From contig NC_060108.1 of assembly GCF_021155765.1 (NCBI RefSeq), positions 20,609,025-20,673,024 of the forward strand: a stretch of 64,000 bases of DNA, written 5' to 3'. The stretch is from Diprion similis. Lineage: Eukaryota; Arthropoda; Insecta; Hymenoptera; Diprionidae. Positions 26,341 through 40,600 of this stretch are shown one piece after another. Position 1 is the first letter of the stretch. The number at the start of each line of letters is the position of its first letter. Made by a program: the position numbers and the translations under genes. A model generated the notes under the pieces. The model did no database searches, was not told the origin of the DNA, and saw nothing but the letters and a program-made list of their open reading frames with translations.

Positions 26341-29300
26341 GGCAGTTTTTTTAACGTTTACCTTCGTTATTATCCCACGGCTGGAGGACCCAGTTCGCTA
26401 TTCTCTCGCCGCCCTCGAAGGACTATCGCGTGGGTGAAGCAAAGCACCGAATTTTTCGCGTGCACAAAGAAAGTCTGAAGAATCCTTATTATACTCTGTA
26501 CGTGAAATCCAAAGCGCAAGAAGCCTTTGTGCACCACGCCAATTTTACCCCATTCCGTTCGTCCGCCAGTTATATATGTAGTCAGGGGGTGATTCTCGAA
26601 AGCCCTTATACCGTGTTATACCGATTTTTTCGTCAAACCTCGGAAATCGGAATGAAAAACCTGAACGCACCCATTGTACGGAATGCCTCTCACCGTTGTG
26701 CAACCTAGTCTTCCAATCCCACCCTCCCTCCCGAAAAAAACATCCCCCTATTCCCTGCAGGTGCTACCTAGCCAACATATCAACAGGTAGATTTCATCCC
26801 GAGGTCTAAATTCTCTCGGGTATAGATATATTCAACAGATTTTTAACTTTAATACTTGCCCCGGTTGTCGAGCGAGTCTGCAGTGAAAGGCTAAAATAAT
26901 TTCAGAAACCCAACTCTAGTGTGATATCCACATGCGCGTTTACATAATAATTAAATTGGTCGGGATTGATCTCTGAAGGAAAAACGTATCTGTGTCACGA
27001 CGAAATAATATTTCTATATAAAATCGATTAACTATGCATTCTACACTTTAATCACTGTACGATTCCAGGTCCATTCTATCCTGTACCCGATTTAAATTGA
27101 AAGTAAAATTTGACATCGTCCCCGATTACTTTCACGTCAGAGAAAGAATTATACGTACATGAAAGCCTGTATCCTGTGTGTTGTGGCAGCCTTGTACGGT
27201 GTGATTATATCCGCTTCCAGCTTCCTGAATATAATACAACGTGAAAAAACAACACGCAGGTAACGATAAAACGATTACCTAACACCATCGTTTTAATCCC
27301 ACCGGGCACCTTGCAAACAAGTCGGCCTGACTTTGCCGAGGTGGAATATGGAGAATGGTCCTGGAAACTTGGGCGTCTGGTTCCCACGTAATCAAGTGGA
27401 TAGGCCGGACCGTGAAACAATCGTACAGACCAGAGCACTATTGACTGGCTTGTGGCGCATTGTTTTTGCATCGGTGGAATGTCTAGGTGGCCGTGGAATC
27501 AATGCGCTACAGTTATGGGATTACGAATCGTGTCGAGCATCCTTTGGGGGGCGGATACGCGTGGCCGGCGACGATCTCAAACGGCGGCATCCACTTAGAC
27601 AACGCAGCCGTGCATAATTCGGGTAATCGAATATACAGGGTTAGTTGGAATGAATCGGGTTAGACACAGTCGATATTATAAAATTAACCATCCTTCGAAC
27701 GCCTGCAAGCCATATCCCTTCACGGCTTTGCCAGCAGCCGCGCTGCCAGGGTTGTTTGGTGTATTCATACCTGTTTATAATATATAATTCATAAATTCAT
27801 CCCCACGGATATGTAGTATAATTAATTGAACGGTGCATGCCTGTTTAACCTACGACGAAAAAAGCAAGGTAATAAACAAACAAAACCACACATAATTCAG
27901 CTGCCGTCCACGGTGCATCGTTAATTTCGTTTCAGCTCATCAGGAACGCGCGTCCTGACATCGGAATTACTCAGTTTTTGAGCCCAGGCGCTGAGCTCTA
28001 AGCTCTGAAATACTATTCGAACATTTGTTCCGCGGAAGGAAGTTAACCGTGAATCAATATTTGGACCGACCGAGATCGAAGGCCTGATAAATATTTTCAA
28101 ACACGCATGCCGGGTGAACAAATGAATGAGTGAAAGTCCCTTTCAAAGGATGCTTCTATCGCGAACGAAGGAAACTCCTTCGGCATATAACAAAAGCCTT
28201 TTTCTGCCTCGTGTCATTGCTGGCATAAGGCCGACAGTAATAATATAAGGCCTCGCCTTGGTCGACGCCTGCGTCCGCGTAGAGGTATATTGAATTTCCA
28301 AAAATCTGAAATTCCCTTGGCAGAGATTAAAATCGACAGCCAAGATTCCACAAGGGTTTTATAAGGGTTCGTTGCTTTTCTGGGTTATACACCTCGATTC
28401 GAAAGGGGCGAAACCTACGCGCCGGACTCCCTCTGTCCCACCTATACAAAATCCTGCCGACGCACATGGCATGTTTTTTTTTTTTTATTTTTTCCCTTTT
28501 TTTATCCTGATTCTTAACCCAGTGGGATCAGAGAATTCAATCGTGTACCGACTGCACAGGATTCTCACGCTGCCCCATTTCGAGAACGAGAAATTTCGTC
28601 CGCACTGAAAAATTGACAAAAAACGTTTTGAAATGATTGAGAAATCAAGAAACGCGGCGTGACCTCGAGCTCTCCAATGCGGAAAGTTTGTTATTGCAAC
28701 TATTGAAGGATCCTTTTTTTCTAGCAATAAAATAATTAATTCACCGGAATCCATTTCAGAATGCTGTTGCAAGATTCATGCGTGGTATGCAGTAGTACAC
28801 TTAAGGTACCGCGTTATAAAATTTGGAATAAAGTGGCAAAACATCGTGGAGGAATTTTACAACGAGGTACGCAGGAGCAGCAACAGCATCTCGTCTCATT
28901 TCGCGACGCCCCATAAAAATTAATCCCGATCGTTAAACTCGCATCGTAACTGTCAAAATATACGGCCCAGATCCTGCGCGAGAAATCTTTCCCAGTACGA
29001 GGCTTGTGTACCGCCATAAAATAATTGTTCGTCGCGAGCACACAACTGTCAACTGTGCACAGTGATGAGGAACTGATTCACCCCTCGATTCCCAATTCCA
29101 GTTCACTTTTTACAACACTATATAATATGACGGGTGAAATGTCGCTTTTTCTTCCATCATTGCTGAGTATTCAGCATTCTCAGTAGCCTGAAATATTTGT
29201 AAAAATTTTAGCAAGACTCGGAGGACGAATAACTAGCTAATAATTAATGGGGGAAACTGGGATTAATCAATTATTTTGAACCGCAGTTTGAATGGAAAAT

Positions 29301-30095
29301 AGTGAGTCGTTGAAGAGAGACACCCTGTATGTGCGTGGAGATACAAGGTATGCCGGGATGCGCGAACCTTCCACGACTCGTCGGGGCTTTGTCTATGGCA
29401 CAATTTAAACGTAACATATACGCACCACTATCGTAAAGGGGGATAATGGCCCTGAGGGAGCATTAAACCGAGGTATAAAGGAGCTCTCAGCCATACGCCA
29501 TAAACTACCCTGCGTGCAACGAATTTGTAACATTTTATTTGCGAGGAACGAAAGAGCTCGAGCCAAGTGGGGAATAAGGTTATAGGCCATAGGGTACCCG
29601 GAACACGTGAGAGAGCAGATTTGCTACTTTGTACGTCTGTTTGACGACTGACATTTTTTATACTTATTCTCATTTTTACATTTACTTTTATTCCTTTTCG
29701 GACCGCTTCAGCCTAACCCGGGGGCTGTTTAGCAGCGGTGAAAAGCCCGGCGTTCATCCGGCTGCCAGAGTACAGATTTATACCCGATACCCATATGAGA
29801 CACGAGGGCAGTTTTATGATCGGTTCCGTTACAAAGTTTACTCTTTGTGAAGCATCTTACCTGCAAGTCGCAAGCCACCGGCTTAAGCCTGACAAAAGCA
29901 TCGCCAAGTCGTTAAACGTGCAACTCTCGTGCGGTAATACCTCCGAAATGCACTGTGCCTTTTAATTTGTCGGCTTCACCCAATCGCCTTTGCTTCGCGG
30001 CCGTAAACCGAACTCTTTTCGCGATCAAATTCGAGCCAGGTTCCTCCTGGTGAAAATAAATATACCTCGACATCCCGTTTCATCGTGATTGTACC

Positions 30096-30122
30096 GACGC
30101 GACGCGACGCGGCGCGACGCGC
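30096..30122. repeat. (GACGC)n pentanucleotide run
   Basis: Five tandem GACGC-like units, one changed to GGCGC. Confidence 0.75.
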
Positions 30123-33100
30123 ATTCGCACCTTCGTTAACCCGTTTTACACACGGCTCAAGCAGCAGTCCTCCTTAAACGCGCGTCGATTTCTTCGGACA
30201 ACCGTCTATCCTTTTCTCACAATAAGGGTCTTATCTCATTAACGGTTGCTTCTCATCTAAAGTACCCGCAGACCTTTTTCTTGCCAGCTAAATGGCCATA
30301 GAGTCAGAGGGTAAAGGGCTGCAGCCGTAGAGATACGAACAAATTATGCTATCGGCGCGATGCACATGTGCACTTCGAGTCGTTGGAGGAAGAAAGTGGA
30401 GATTCGGATTGAGGATTCCCAGTAAGAGGGAAGAGATTTAAAGGAATTGATTACTTTACAGACTTATAGCACGATTCATGAGGCTCCCATTCCTCGAAAT
30501 TTTTCATTCCTTTCGTTTCGAAAATTCATTTCTAATTAAATCGTTTGTAATTATAGGATTCTCGGAAATTCCCACAATTACCAGTTAATCCGGTGTTAAT
30601 TTCAATTAACATTAAATTAATAGAGAAAAAATGTTTTTTTTTTCGTTCGCTTTCGTCCACGTATCGGATAAGAAGAATGGCAAACCTCAACAAAGATCCT
30701 GAGATTTGTAAGTACAAATTAGCCGCGAAGTTGGAGACGATTCTTTTCCTCGATGCATTCCGTAAAGCCGGGTTTGAATATTTTTTCGCTTGGTAAAAAT
30801 CCAGTAGATAGAATCGACAAAGGCGCGATTCGAAGCCGGACATTATTGTATGCGTATGCGTGTATAAGATACACGCGGTGCAAGGCAACGCATCGCGTCG
30901 CCAATCGCGGTTTGCTAATCGGTAACCCCTGGCCAGAGAGCGAATATATCGAGCCGAAAGATACCAGGGTCTTATTTATGTAGCGTCAGCGTTGGTTGGC
31001 CAATTAGGCGAGGGGTTGGAGTAATAATTGGCGTCGCTAATTACGGTTCGGTTGCGCTCCTGCAGCCGATTTATAATAGAACCGCGTATGCAGGGTGGAA
31101 ACTGCAGCGATGATCCGAGCGTGAGGTCTAGGCAAAGGACGTAATGACCGTTTGATTCAGCTGGACCAATAAATATAAAGATGGTACGATCGGCACCGAT
31201 GCGCCAGCGCAGCGGAGCGCGGTTTATGCAGACATTCGCACCTTCCCCTGTAATTATCAACCTAAAATCAAGGATGAATTAACCGCGAATTAAGGAGCGT
31301 ATAAACGGCCCTCGACCGTTATATACCCGCTTTGAACGCTAACCTTGTAATCATAATCACGCGATAGGTATACAACAGTTTCACCCAGAGTACATAAGCT
31401 TATATACCTACACATATGTAATACATACATTTTACAAACGCGGCAGGAAAATCTCGTGTATATACATCAAATTTATTACCCTAATTTACTCACGGGCGTT
31501 AGCAGGATACGTGCAGCGTGGCCAGAGAATTACCTTAACTGGCTCCTTATCCGGGCCATTAAGAACCTCGCGTAATATTCGCTCCGGATGGAATAATATT
31601 ATCAAGCCAAGCACAGTACAGAAGCTCTCCTGCAGATAACACTTGCGGTATTCTGCGACAAAGCTAAGATAGGTACGCTAATTTCGTAGCGAACACTGCA
31701 ATCTGGTTACTTGATAAGCAAAAATAAAAAGTAAACATTATTTTCAGTCACTTCTTACGAGTGATCATTGAATTCCAATTCCTTCTCGAAGTGAAGATAC
31801 GAGGCGAACGGGTGCAGATGGTAATATATGTACATACGTGTGTACATGTCAATGGAGAATTTAGGGATCGATTCAGTTTTTTTCAGAGGTATTGCATCAG
31901 CGATGAAACTGCTTTTTTGAAGATTTATATCTGCTTCTTATTTGGCCGTATTGTCTTGCCGGGCAGAAAACAGTTTGTTGTTCGCATCGTTTTTTGCGGT
32001 ATAATTGCAAATTCTGCAGCCCGCTGATCGCAGTTCGCTCTTTCTTTACCCAGGGGCAAGAAACGTTGCACACTGCAGGGACCGTCGAGTCCTTCGTGTT
32101 CGGTCTTCCTTCTTTCGATCCTCCGCTGCCTTCTCTTCCTCGCGCCCAGTCGGGTCCCAAACCACCTTAGGATTCTTTCTTTCTTGCCGTATTTTATCGC
32201 GTCGGTGTCTGCGGCTTTTTTGGTCTTTACTTACAACGAACCGCTTAAAAATCAGTTAGTTTTTGCCCCAAGAAACCATCGACTAATACGACAGCCCCAT
32301 TCTGTTGTAGGTATTTTTGCAGTCGAGTAATTCCTGCACAGTGAAGGATAAGATTGTATGTGTTTATAACGTTTTCATTTTTATTATTCATTAATTTTTT
32401 TCGAGCTACCTTGTATTATATATATTATATACGACGCACCAGCTTTCGCGATGCGAAAAAATTATACGATTTTATTGCTGCAGTTTTGATTATCTTTTCT
32501 TTTTTTTTTCTCTTTTGGTTTTTTTTTTATCGTTAATGGATTTTTTTCAACGTACAGATAATTCGCGGCGATTTCTTCAAAAGACATAGATCTACTCAGT
32601 GCCGGAACTGGCACACTTTGCTTGTTTTAACGACCAGATAATTGATACTTACTTAATGACCCTCGATGTAGGTTGTACAGATTGAAAATATTCTCGCGAA
32701 TTTATGGTGGCAGATGCGGTCACGTTATTAAATTTCATCCGTACGTTCGCGACTCTCTTAAACGCGTACGTAGGTATCAGTGCATTTGTGAAGCGATATC
32801 TCGGCACTCTTTACGAGGTGTGCACAGGTCGTCTGTTAATTATACGCATTAATTGCCCCACTGTTATATGCTATAGACGTTGTGGACCTGGGACGATAAT
32901 TATTAATCATAAATTATTCGCATGAGCGGATACGGACGTATTGCTGCGGTTTTCTCGATCCTTTTCGATCTGCGCATCGCATATGATATTCGAGTCCTCG
33001 TTTCAGTCCCAATTTAAACGCTGCATCTTTGATGCTTATATATTTATAGCGACAGTTATAAATAATTGCTCGAATGGAAGAAATATGCCGTAATGGCAAA

Positions 33101-34670
33101 GTGCATTTCGATGATTTAAACGTTCAATTTGTTTGCCAAGTGCAGCGTGGTCTGTCGATTCCCGGTTATGCCATAAAAGAGCATGAGCAGAAACTCATTA
33201 ATAAGCAATAATATCCTGTCGATGCATTTCTGATCGATATGGACATCCCGCTGAGTCCGATCTCGCAACTGCAACCGCAGTCTGCTGGCAAAAAATCGTG
33301 CAACGAATAAGATTCGGACTGCATGCATGCGAGTATCGCTGGTGATATCGGATCGGCGATTTCTCAGGGTGCGCAGAGTTGACAAAAAACAAATAACCTT
33401 TTTACGGAATATAATCGCCCCGAGAATTTGTCGCATTATGCAACTTCATATCTGCAAGTAAGTTTGGCGCGAGAGCTGCTGCATCTCGATCGGCTCGCTT
33501 ATTCCCACGAGATCCCGCGAGATCAGAATCGAGATCTCCAAATAGCTGCTGTGGCCTCTGGAAGACTGTACGACCGAAGCTTTAAACATATTCCGAAGAA
33601 TTGAGTCCCCCGCAGTCTCTTCGAAAAAGACTTCTACCCACAGCTGGTTGCCAGTGGAGAGAGCACTTCGCGAATTCAGACTACGGCGCCAATATTTTGC
33701 GATGCAATGAATTCGGGAGTCACGCGACTCCGCCACATGCAGAGATAACTCGGCAAAAATTGCACTCTCTCGCAATTTTCTTCTCGCGTTTATGTCTATA
33801 TACATATTATGTCCATACTCGCCAAGTATAAATAATACGAATATCCCTTTTTCGAGATATATATCTATACACGTCTATTATCACTAATTTGTCAAATTCA
33901 ACTCATGTTGACTTCGTTAAAACTATTTTAAACAGGAATAATTTTCTCTCATAGCTGTGAGACTTGATGGAATGTTCTAACTTGTGGAATAATTAAATGC
34001 CGCCTACCCGTACTGGATACCCTTCATTACCCCAAACCATATACATAGGAGTCTACCAACTTCCCCTCTATTCATCGACTTTCCCTCAGCAAAGGATCCT
34101 TTCATCCAATATTTGGCCAGACATCCCCAAGTGGGACATGTGTTTAGAATCACTCAGCGACAGCAGGTGCGACCTGCCTCCCTCGAGTGTAGTACACACA
34201 TTATAACACTCCACACGTGAATTTACGGGTGGTCCATCCCCAAAAACGTGCGAGTGCTGTGGCGGCGGCGGCAACGGCATGGCAGCACGACCGTGTGTTT
34301 GTTGTCTCCTACCCCTATGTACGACGCAGCAGAGCGGCGAGCAGGTCTTGGTGATTGTTTATTTTGCTTTCCAATATTTTTTAGACAGAGGTCTGGTTTT
34401 CAAAAGAGCAACGGAGCCATGAAGAATAGCCTGCGATGCGTGAGTGCCCTGGATGGAATATACCTATAACATACGTGTAACGGATATGCGACGATGGAGC
34501 TGCTGTCCAACAGACACGAATCCACGCTTATGTACATTTCTCAACATAGACTGAATGAGGCAAATTATTGGGGTAAATAATATTCACACAGAAACTCCCT
34601 TTCAATATTCACTCACTAAGGTCCCTCTAATGATGTACGAAAAAGAAAATTCCGGTCTTCTCTGTAATAA

Positions 34671-35706
34671 TATTTGAATACATATATATATTTATATATA
34701 ATATATATTCACCGGAATATTCTTATATATTTTATATACATACATAAGCAGTCGCATACAGGAATATACAGGCTGTTGGTTACTGACGAGTACTCGATTT
34801 TAATCGTATTTGTGTCTTTTTTAAGAATTGTTTAAAGATCAATAAAAGAGCAGTTCCTCACTGTACTCGTATAAAAAGATGAATTGAAAGTGAAATTTAA
34901 TTACTCGCAATACCACAAACCGTACCGTACTGTTACGGTATTAAGAACATATCATGTAGAATATTTCGAATTGACAACTGTTTTAGTACATTTTACAGTT
35001 GTAATACTAACATATTGCACAAAAAACAACACAACTCAATTTCAGACTCATAAAAATTTACATGGAACGAAAGCCAATTCGGTTAATTATAGAATGTACG
35101 ATGAAACATTCGAATATTTGAATACCCATCTTCGCAGGATTATTATTTGAAATATAACCGAAAATAACCGTTAAATGGTATTACAGTAATAAATAAATAA
35201 ATTTCTTCAGCAGGCTTTCGGTAAGCAATAAACTGAATTTAATGTACGAGCACATTTATTCCTAACGGAAAAAAAAACAAAAAAAAAAACAGAAATATGC
35301 ATTCACAGCCGTGTCTGTATTCTCGCGAATTTGAGAAGCTTTCGTGTGAGGGAAACAGCATACGGTGCTGCAACATTTGAATTAGGGAATTTATATTAAG
35401 ATAATATATTATCTTAATTTGTATCAGAAGCACGCTCTATCTATATCAATACGAATCAACTAGGAATGACAGTTAGTCTCTTGGTAACACACAAACATCG
35501 GTAAGGTAAGGATCTGTTTCACCTCTGACGCTCTGCAGTACCAACAGATGCAGGGAATTTTGTTGGATCATGTTGGGTAAGGTTAAATCACGCAGTTGCA
35601 CATTCTGCCACACGTAGAGGTGAGGTGAGAGGTGACATTTACACCATATGCACCCACGTTGAGTTTAGTTTAGTAGTGAAAATATCGCAATTTAACACGA
35701 TCCAGA
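34671..35706. other. AT-rich upstream region of SRPRB
   Basis: Begins with a TATATA-rich stretch at about 34680-34745 and continues as AT-rich DNA. The last 250 bp before the SRPRB start contains GGTAAGG and GAGGTGAG stretches and probably holds the promoter and 5' UTR. The open frame at 34884-35150 shows no family motif. Confidence 0.4.
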
Positions 35707-37600
35707 ATGGGGAACAAACGTGGAGAGACGCTGATACTCGAGAACAATGAAAACACACAATTTATTGGAATGCTCGTTGCTGTGTTTACCATATTTATCA
35801 CGCTAGGTATAATATTACATCAAACACATTAGTCTTAGGTTATGATTTTTAACAAATTATTGTGCTTTGTTGTGCACCGTTCTCGCTAATGCACCGCATT
35901 CGATTTACATAAGTACATAACATTTGAACATGTGAATATGCGCATTTTGGTACTAATATTGAAAAATCTCGTTGCTGCACGAATTTATGCAATACGATTA
36001 TCTATATATGGACAAATAATCTCAGAGAGATAAGGAGCAACAACATGTTTATGCATAATGTATGTACATTACATATGGCATATGGTAGATAAATTTGCAT
36101 TTCTTTCAAGGATGCAGGCTATTTTAAGCGAAACCAATATTGTGCCATTAAAAGCATAGATCTCATATTAAAATTATATCATAGAATTTACAATAGTTAT
36201 AAAATAGTATTAAAATAGTGAATAAAAAGAAAACAACTCTAGCTTCATGATTGTGTACATAATAACAAAATAGATACATTATTGGAAATCGAAATATCGA
36301 TTTCTTCCACAGAGTCAAATTAGAAATTGACTGCACACAGTTTCTAACGAAATTTCTTTTTTACAAATCCACAGTTTTATAACAACATCAACTTGAGCAA
36401 TAATCATGTAAAAATATATATACTTGCATTGTTCTATTCAACCTAACTAATGATCTACATACTTTTAAAAATACGTGGCATCATTTTATTATTTCAGTTG
36501 TATTTGCTGTATGGCGTAGGAGGAGATCCGTTGGCCGAAGCGTGATCTTGGCAGGGCTTAGTAATGCTGGAAAAACATTGCTGTACGCTCGGCTCCTTCA
36601 TTCCAAATATGTCGCGACACACACCTCTGTTAAAGAAAATATCGGAGACATTACCATCAACAATGTAAATTTGAAACTTCAGTTATTTCATAACTACAAT
36701 TTTATCCAAATTTTTAGACTGTCCAGTTTACTATACTGTGCAAACATAAAATACTAGACAGAATAAATCTACTCCTCTCTGTTTTTTTTTTTTTTTTTGC
36801 AGAGCACTTTGCGAATTGTTGACATTCCTGGTCACGAGCGACTGAGGCAAAAATTTTTTGATAATTACAAATCTTCGGTAAGAGGATTAGTCTACGTCAT
36901 TGATTCAGTGACCATACAAAAAGATGTCAGAGATGTTGCTGAGTAAGTAAATAGTGAATTACCGTATTGTTCCGAGTATAAAATGACCCCCAATTCTGAG
37001 ACAGTATTTCAAAGTCGTTTTTTAGTTACCCGCACATAAGACAAGTCTGCATAAAAGACAACAACAATTTTGGCAGGTGCTGTCAATGACAAAAAAAACC
37101 TCGGCTTATAGTCGAAACAATACTGTATATCATCATTTTCAACTAATTTCTGACGATTGTGAATGGATTTCTGTTCAACATTAATCGACTGATCTAAAAC
37201 TTCATTCTAGGATTCGTTTTTTGCCATTCCTTTACAGTTTAAATTTCTCATATGTTACAGATATTTATATACGCTCCTATCTGATCCTACGATTCAAAAA
37301 AATGGACCCCCTGTTCTAATTTTATGCAACAAACAGGATCAAACAACAGCCAAGGGATGCAGTGTAATTAAATCCTTACTCGAGAAAGAAATTAATTTGC
37401 TTAGGGTAACAAAGACTAATCAATTAGAGGCTACGGATGCCTCGTCATCAAATTTTTATCTTGGTAAACAAGGTAAAGACTTTGAGTTTATTCATCTCGG
37501 CTCGAAAGTTGATTTTGCTGAAGCTAGTGCATTCGATAAAGATTCTGATACTTCTGCTGACATTGAACAACTGGATATCTGGCTACAAAAGATAGCTTAG
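35707..37600 (+). CDS. SRPRB: Signal recognition particle receptor subunit beta, 4 coding exons
   Basis: Coding exons are 35707-35806, 36498-36664, 36803-36942 and 37261-37600. All introns are GT-AG and the frame closes to 248 aa (human protein about 271 aa). SRPRB is the membrane-anchored small GTPase that holds the SRP receptor alpha subunit on the ER membrane during co-translational targeting. A short N-terminus is followed by a hydrophobic segment at about residues 19-39 and an RRRR stop-transfer cluster. The P-loop GLSNAGKT is at 53-60, the G3 motif DIPGHE at 96-101, the G4 motif NKQD at 159-162, and a G5-like EASAF lies near the C-terminus. This order is diagnostic for the family. The start codon is the first ATG after an in-frame stop-rich leader and gives a normal-length N-terminus. 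An AATAAA lies at 37868. The third intron carries a small inverted-repeat element. Upstream is the long gene-free region; downstream is Bap60 on the same strand. Confidence 0.95.
36962..37125. mobile_element. Small MITE-like inverted-repeat element in SRPRB intron 3
   Basis: A 164-bp segment has imperfect terminal inverted repeats. The left end reads CCGTATTGTTCCGAGTATAA; the reverse complement of the right end reads CAGTATTGTTTCGACTATAA. A TA dinucleotide flanks each side (36960-36961 and 37126-37127), which suits a Tc1/mariner-like or other TA-targeting non-autonomous element. No coding capacity is seen. The element lies between exon 3 and exon 4 and does not touch the splice sites. The superfamily is inference from the TA flanks only. 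Confidence 0.6.
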
Positions 37601-40600
37601 TACCTAAGATCTCATAAATCATGCGTACACCATATCGTTTCATTGTCTGTATCGAATCTAAACGATTATTTACACAATATGCACATGGTCATATACATAT
37701 TTTGCAACATGAATAATAATTTTTAACTTTTTTCTCTATTCATTATTATATCGCTTTATTTCAGAATACATACTGCGTTTCTTACTTGAATATATCATTA
37801 CTGCCTTTAATTTGATATGAATCATTTTCTCTGTAAGTTACGATTTTTACTCTAAAAATGAAAATTAAATAAATTACAAAAAAAAATTATAAAAAAAAAG
37901 CGTTACGTTTGCAATGGTAAAAAGAAACTTTGATCTAGGGATGAGAATCAATTTGTATACTATGCCGAAAATTTGTCTACATTTAATTTTTTATAATTTG
38001 CATGGAAGTTATTAAATTATTTCAACTTTCGAGAACCATCAGTTCTTAACTTTACCAAGCCTCAAAGCCTTGGCTTACAGCAATAGATTATACAAGTATT
38101 AAATCTCTGATAAATACATGAAAACTAGAATGTTTATTACTTTAAGGAAACTCATCAAGCTGTCAAGGAATTTTGAGGGTAGAAAATTTGTCATCCAAGA
38201 TCGCTACGAAAAAATCCGAAAATCAATTTTCACGTGGTATATCGTCAGTCACATGTACAGTTGATATCCACTGTTTATCACCGCATGCTGCGATGTTGCC
38301 AAATTTTCTAACGTCAAGTTGACGTTTAGGTTATTGCTTCAATAGCAAAATTGTGGCCAATTACTGAAGAGTTAAACTTTATTGATAACGGAATACCTTT
38401 GAAGTGATGTAGAAGATTCGTATTTACATAACTCAACCCGCGGTCCACTCAGCTTACCGCCGTGTTTATGTTTCACGAATAAACGTTACAGACGCTAATA
38501 TTAAGTCCACGGACGAACCTGCGGTCAGTATTGTACACATGTCACTAGCCATGAAGAGCCCGAGAAGGCACGGCTTAATTTTTTCGAACATCCGTGCGCT
38601 CTTATTCTTTTCTGAATTAATAAATCAGCCGAAGTATTAAACATGATATCGCATCTTTCGACAGACGTATCAACGCTCCGGCGTGCGACTGCAATCTTGT
38701 CTCAAAGCCGACAATCAGCTGTTCAATACGGTACAGCTAGATGACAACACACTTTCCAACGTGAATATGATCGATATTCTCGAAAGCTTACCGACACGAA
38801 GTAAGGTGATGTTCCCTGACATGTTGACACAAAGATTGTTCGAATACCAACTTGAACATGATCGACAGTGTATTCTCAGACACTCCCAATAGGGTGCATT
38901 TTGTCCACTGTCATGTAAACTGGAGAGATCTATGCGAGAGAAAAAGGTAGTAAAAAGACTTCGGTTGTAACCCTGTGAGTCTGTAAATATAGGGCGCTGC
39001 CCTTACCTCTGTGATCGTAACTCCGTATCGCCTGCTTGATGCTTCAGAGTATTACGCCTAACGCCAAAGGCGGCGGCAAACCCCTAGACTCAACTCACAT
39101 TCGCGCAACTCGATGCAATCGGTCGGGAAATGCAAGCAAAGCGTGCTCGGCTTTATTTATGGCTAGTCAAAGCTCACTGGCACAACCAACTCACTGGTAG
39201 GTTCTTTCTAGTACTGTAAGGAAGATACATGCTTTGATATTTAAGCATTCAGATCGAAGTGTTCATGCTGGATCAGATGATGTGATCACTGCATTCCACT
39301 GATATCTAGTTACGCAATAGAAATCAGTGGAAGTATGATTCAGAGAATAAATGGTTATTCACATTAAAAGAGTCTGCGAATGTATTGAAGATGAATTTAA
39401 TGGACCGATACATTTGCAACTTTGACGGATACATCTCGCGTTCTGTTGAAAATTCTCAAGTGGAATTCACGTGGAACTTCATATCAGAACCTGGCGTGAG
39501 TTTATACAGTAAATTAGGATAAATTTTCATTTGATGTAGAACTTAAAATTCAGGTGAAATCTCATGTTGGTTACTAAATAGATTTCGATATTATACATTA
39601 CACACCCCCAGTTACCTAAAATTGGGGGCCCTTATGCTGCGTATCCATGTAATGTCATGTTATGTATAGAGTCCTATATTAATTGCTGTAAGACATATTT
39701 TTACCTATGTGTTTCCTTATAATCATATGTGGGATGCCAATTTTTCGTAGCAATTAGTATTCTCATCCTCAGTTTATCAATTTCAAGTTTTTGTCATGTT
39801 TATCAATCAAATTTTCAAATGTTATCACATTATACTTTCACAAAAATGTCAGGATAGGATATGGAATAGATTTCAATGTTTAAAAACTTATTCCAAAGTA
39901 TTTCATCTCAAAATTCTTAAAAAAAAATCTTTAAAACATTTTTATCACGTTCTATCGACCGTACAAGAAATTTGAATTGTTCTATAAAATTCAGCTTCAA
40001 TTTCAATTACCTAACATATCTACATTCTTCAAATAAATGTTTTTATCTAATATTAGTTTTTGGAAATTTAATTACTATTAATTCTTCTTCATGAAATGGT
40101 GCTTGAATAGGAATAGAGGTAAATTTTTTATCTTTCATTCCTTTATCAATAATTTTAGATCAGATATTAGAGTTCCTACAAGACCGGCATTAGCAACGCC
40201 AGCGCCTCTAGTGTAAAAAGATCTTTCTCCAAATTTTCGGCCGTCTTTTATACAATACGATCGTTCTCTCATATCTAGGCTCCGTGCCAAGCGCACTCTG
40301 GTTTTCGCAGCCTGAACATTCCCACCGCAAACAAAGTCCCCCCAATTTTATTCCCTGCTAGTGCGTCTAAAGTTAAGAAGTGAAGGTTATTTTCTGTCTA
40401 TTTTGATTTTCACGTAGATTTTTATCGGTTTTCAATATAATCTAACCACTGCTATGTTATCCAGTGAAAAAATACCGTCTAACGTAACTAATGACTACTG
40501 AAAATACTGAGATATCTTTTTTACTCCTATGGCTTTCCAGTGTCAGCTGAAAACATCCCAGCTTAGATATTCTTGCTCTTTATTAACTCAATTATTTTAC

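Larger units (their letters stand above)
19413..34670. other. Gene-free region (part 3)
   Basis: No gene is supported across about 15 kb. The longest open frame, 23635-24174 on the minus strand (179 codons), lacks any domain and is overlapped by other frames. Minor features are a CT run at about 22727-22775, a pyrimidine tract at about 25000-25090, a CpG-dense patch at about 25930-26340 and a GACGC run at 30096-30122. Confidence 0.5.
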
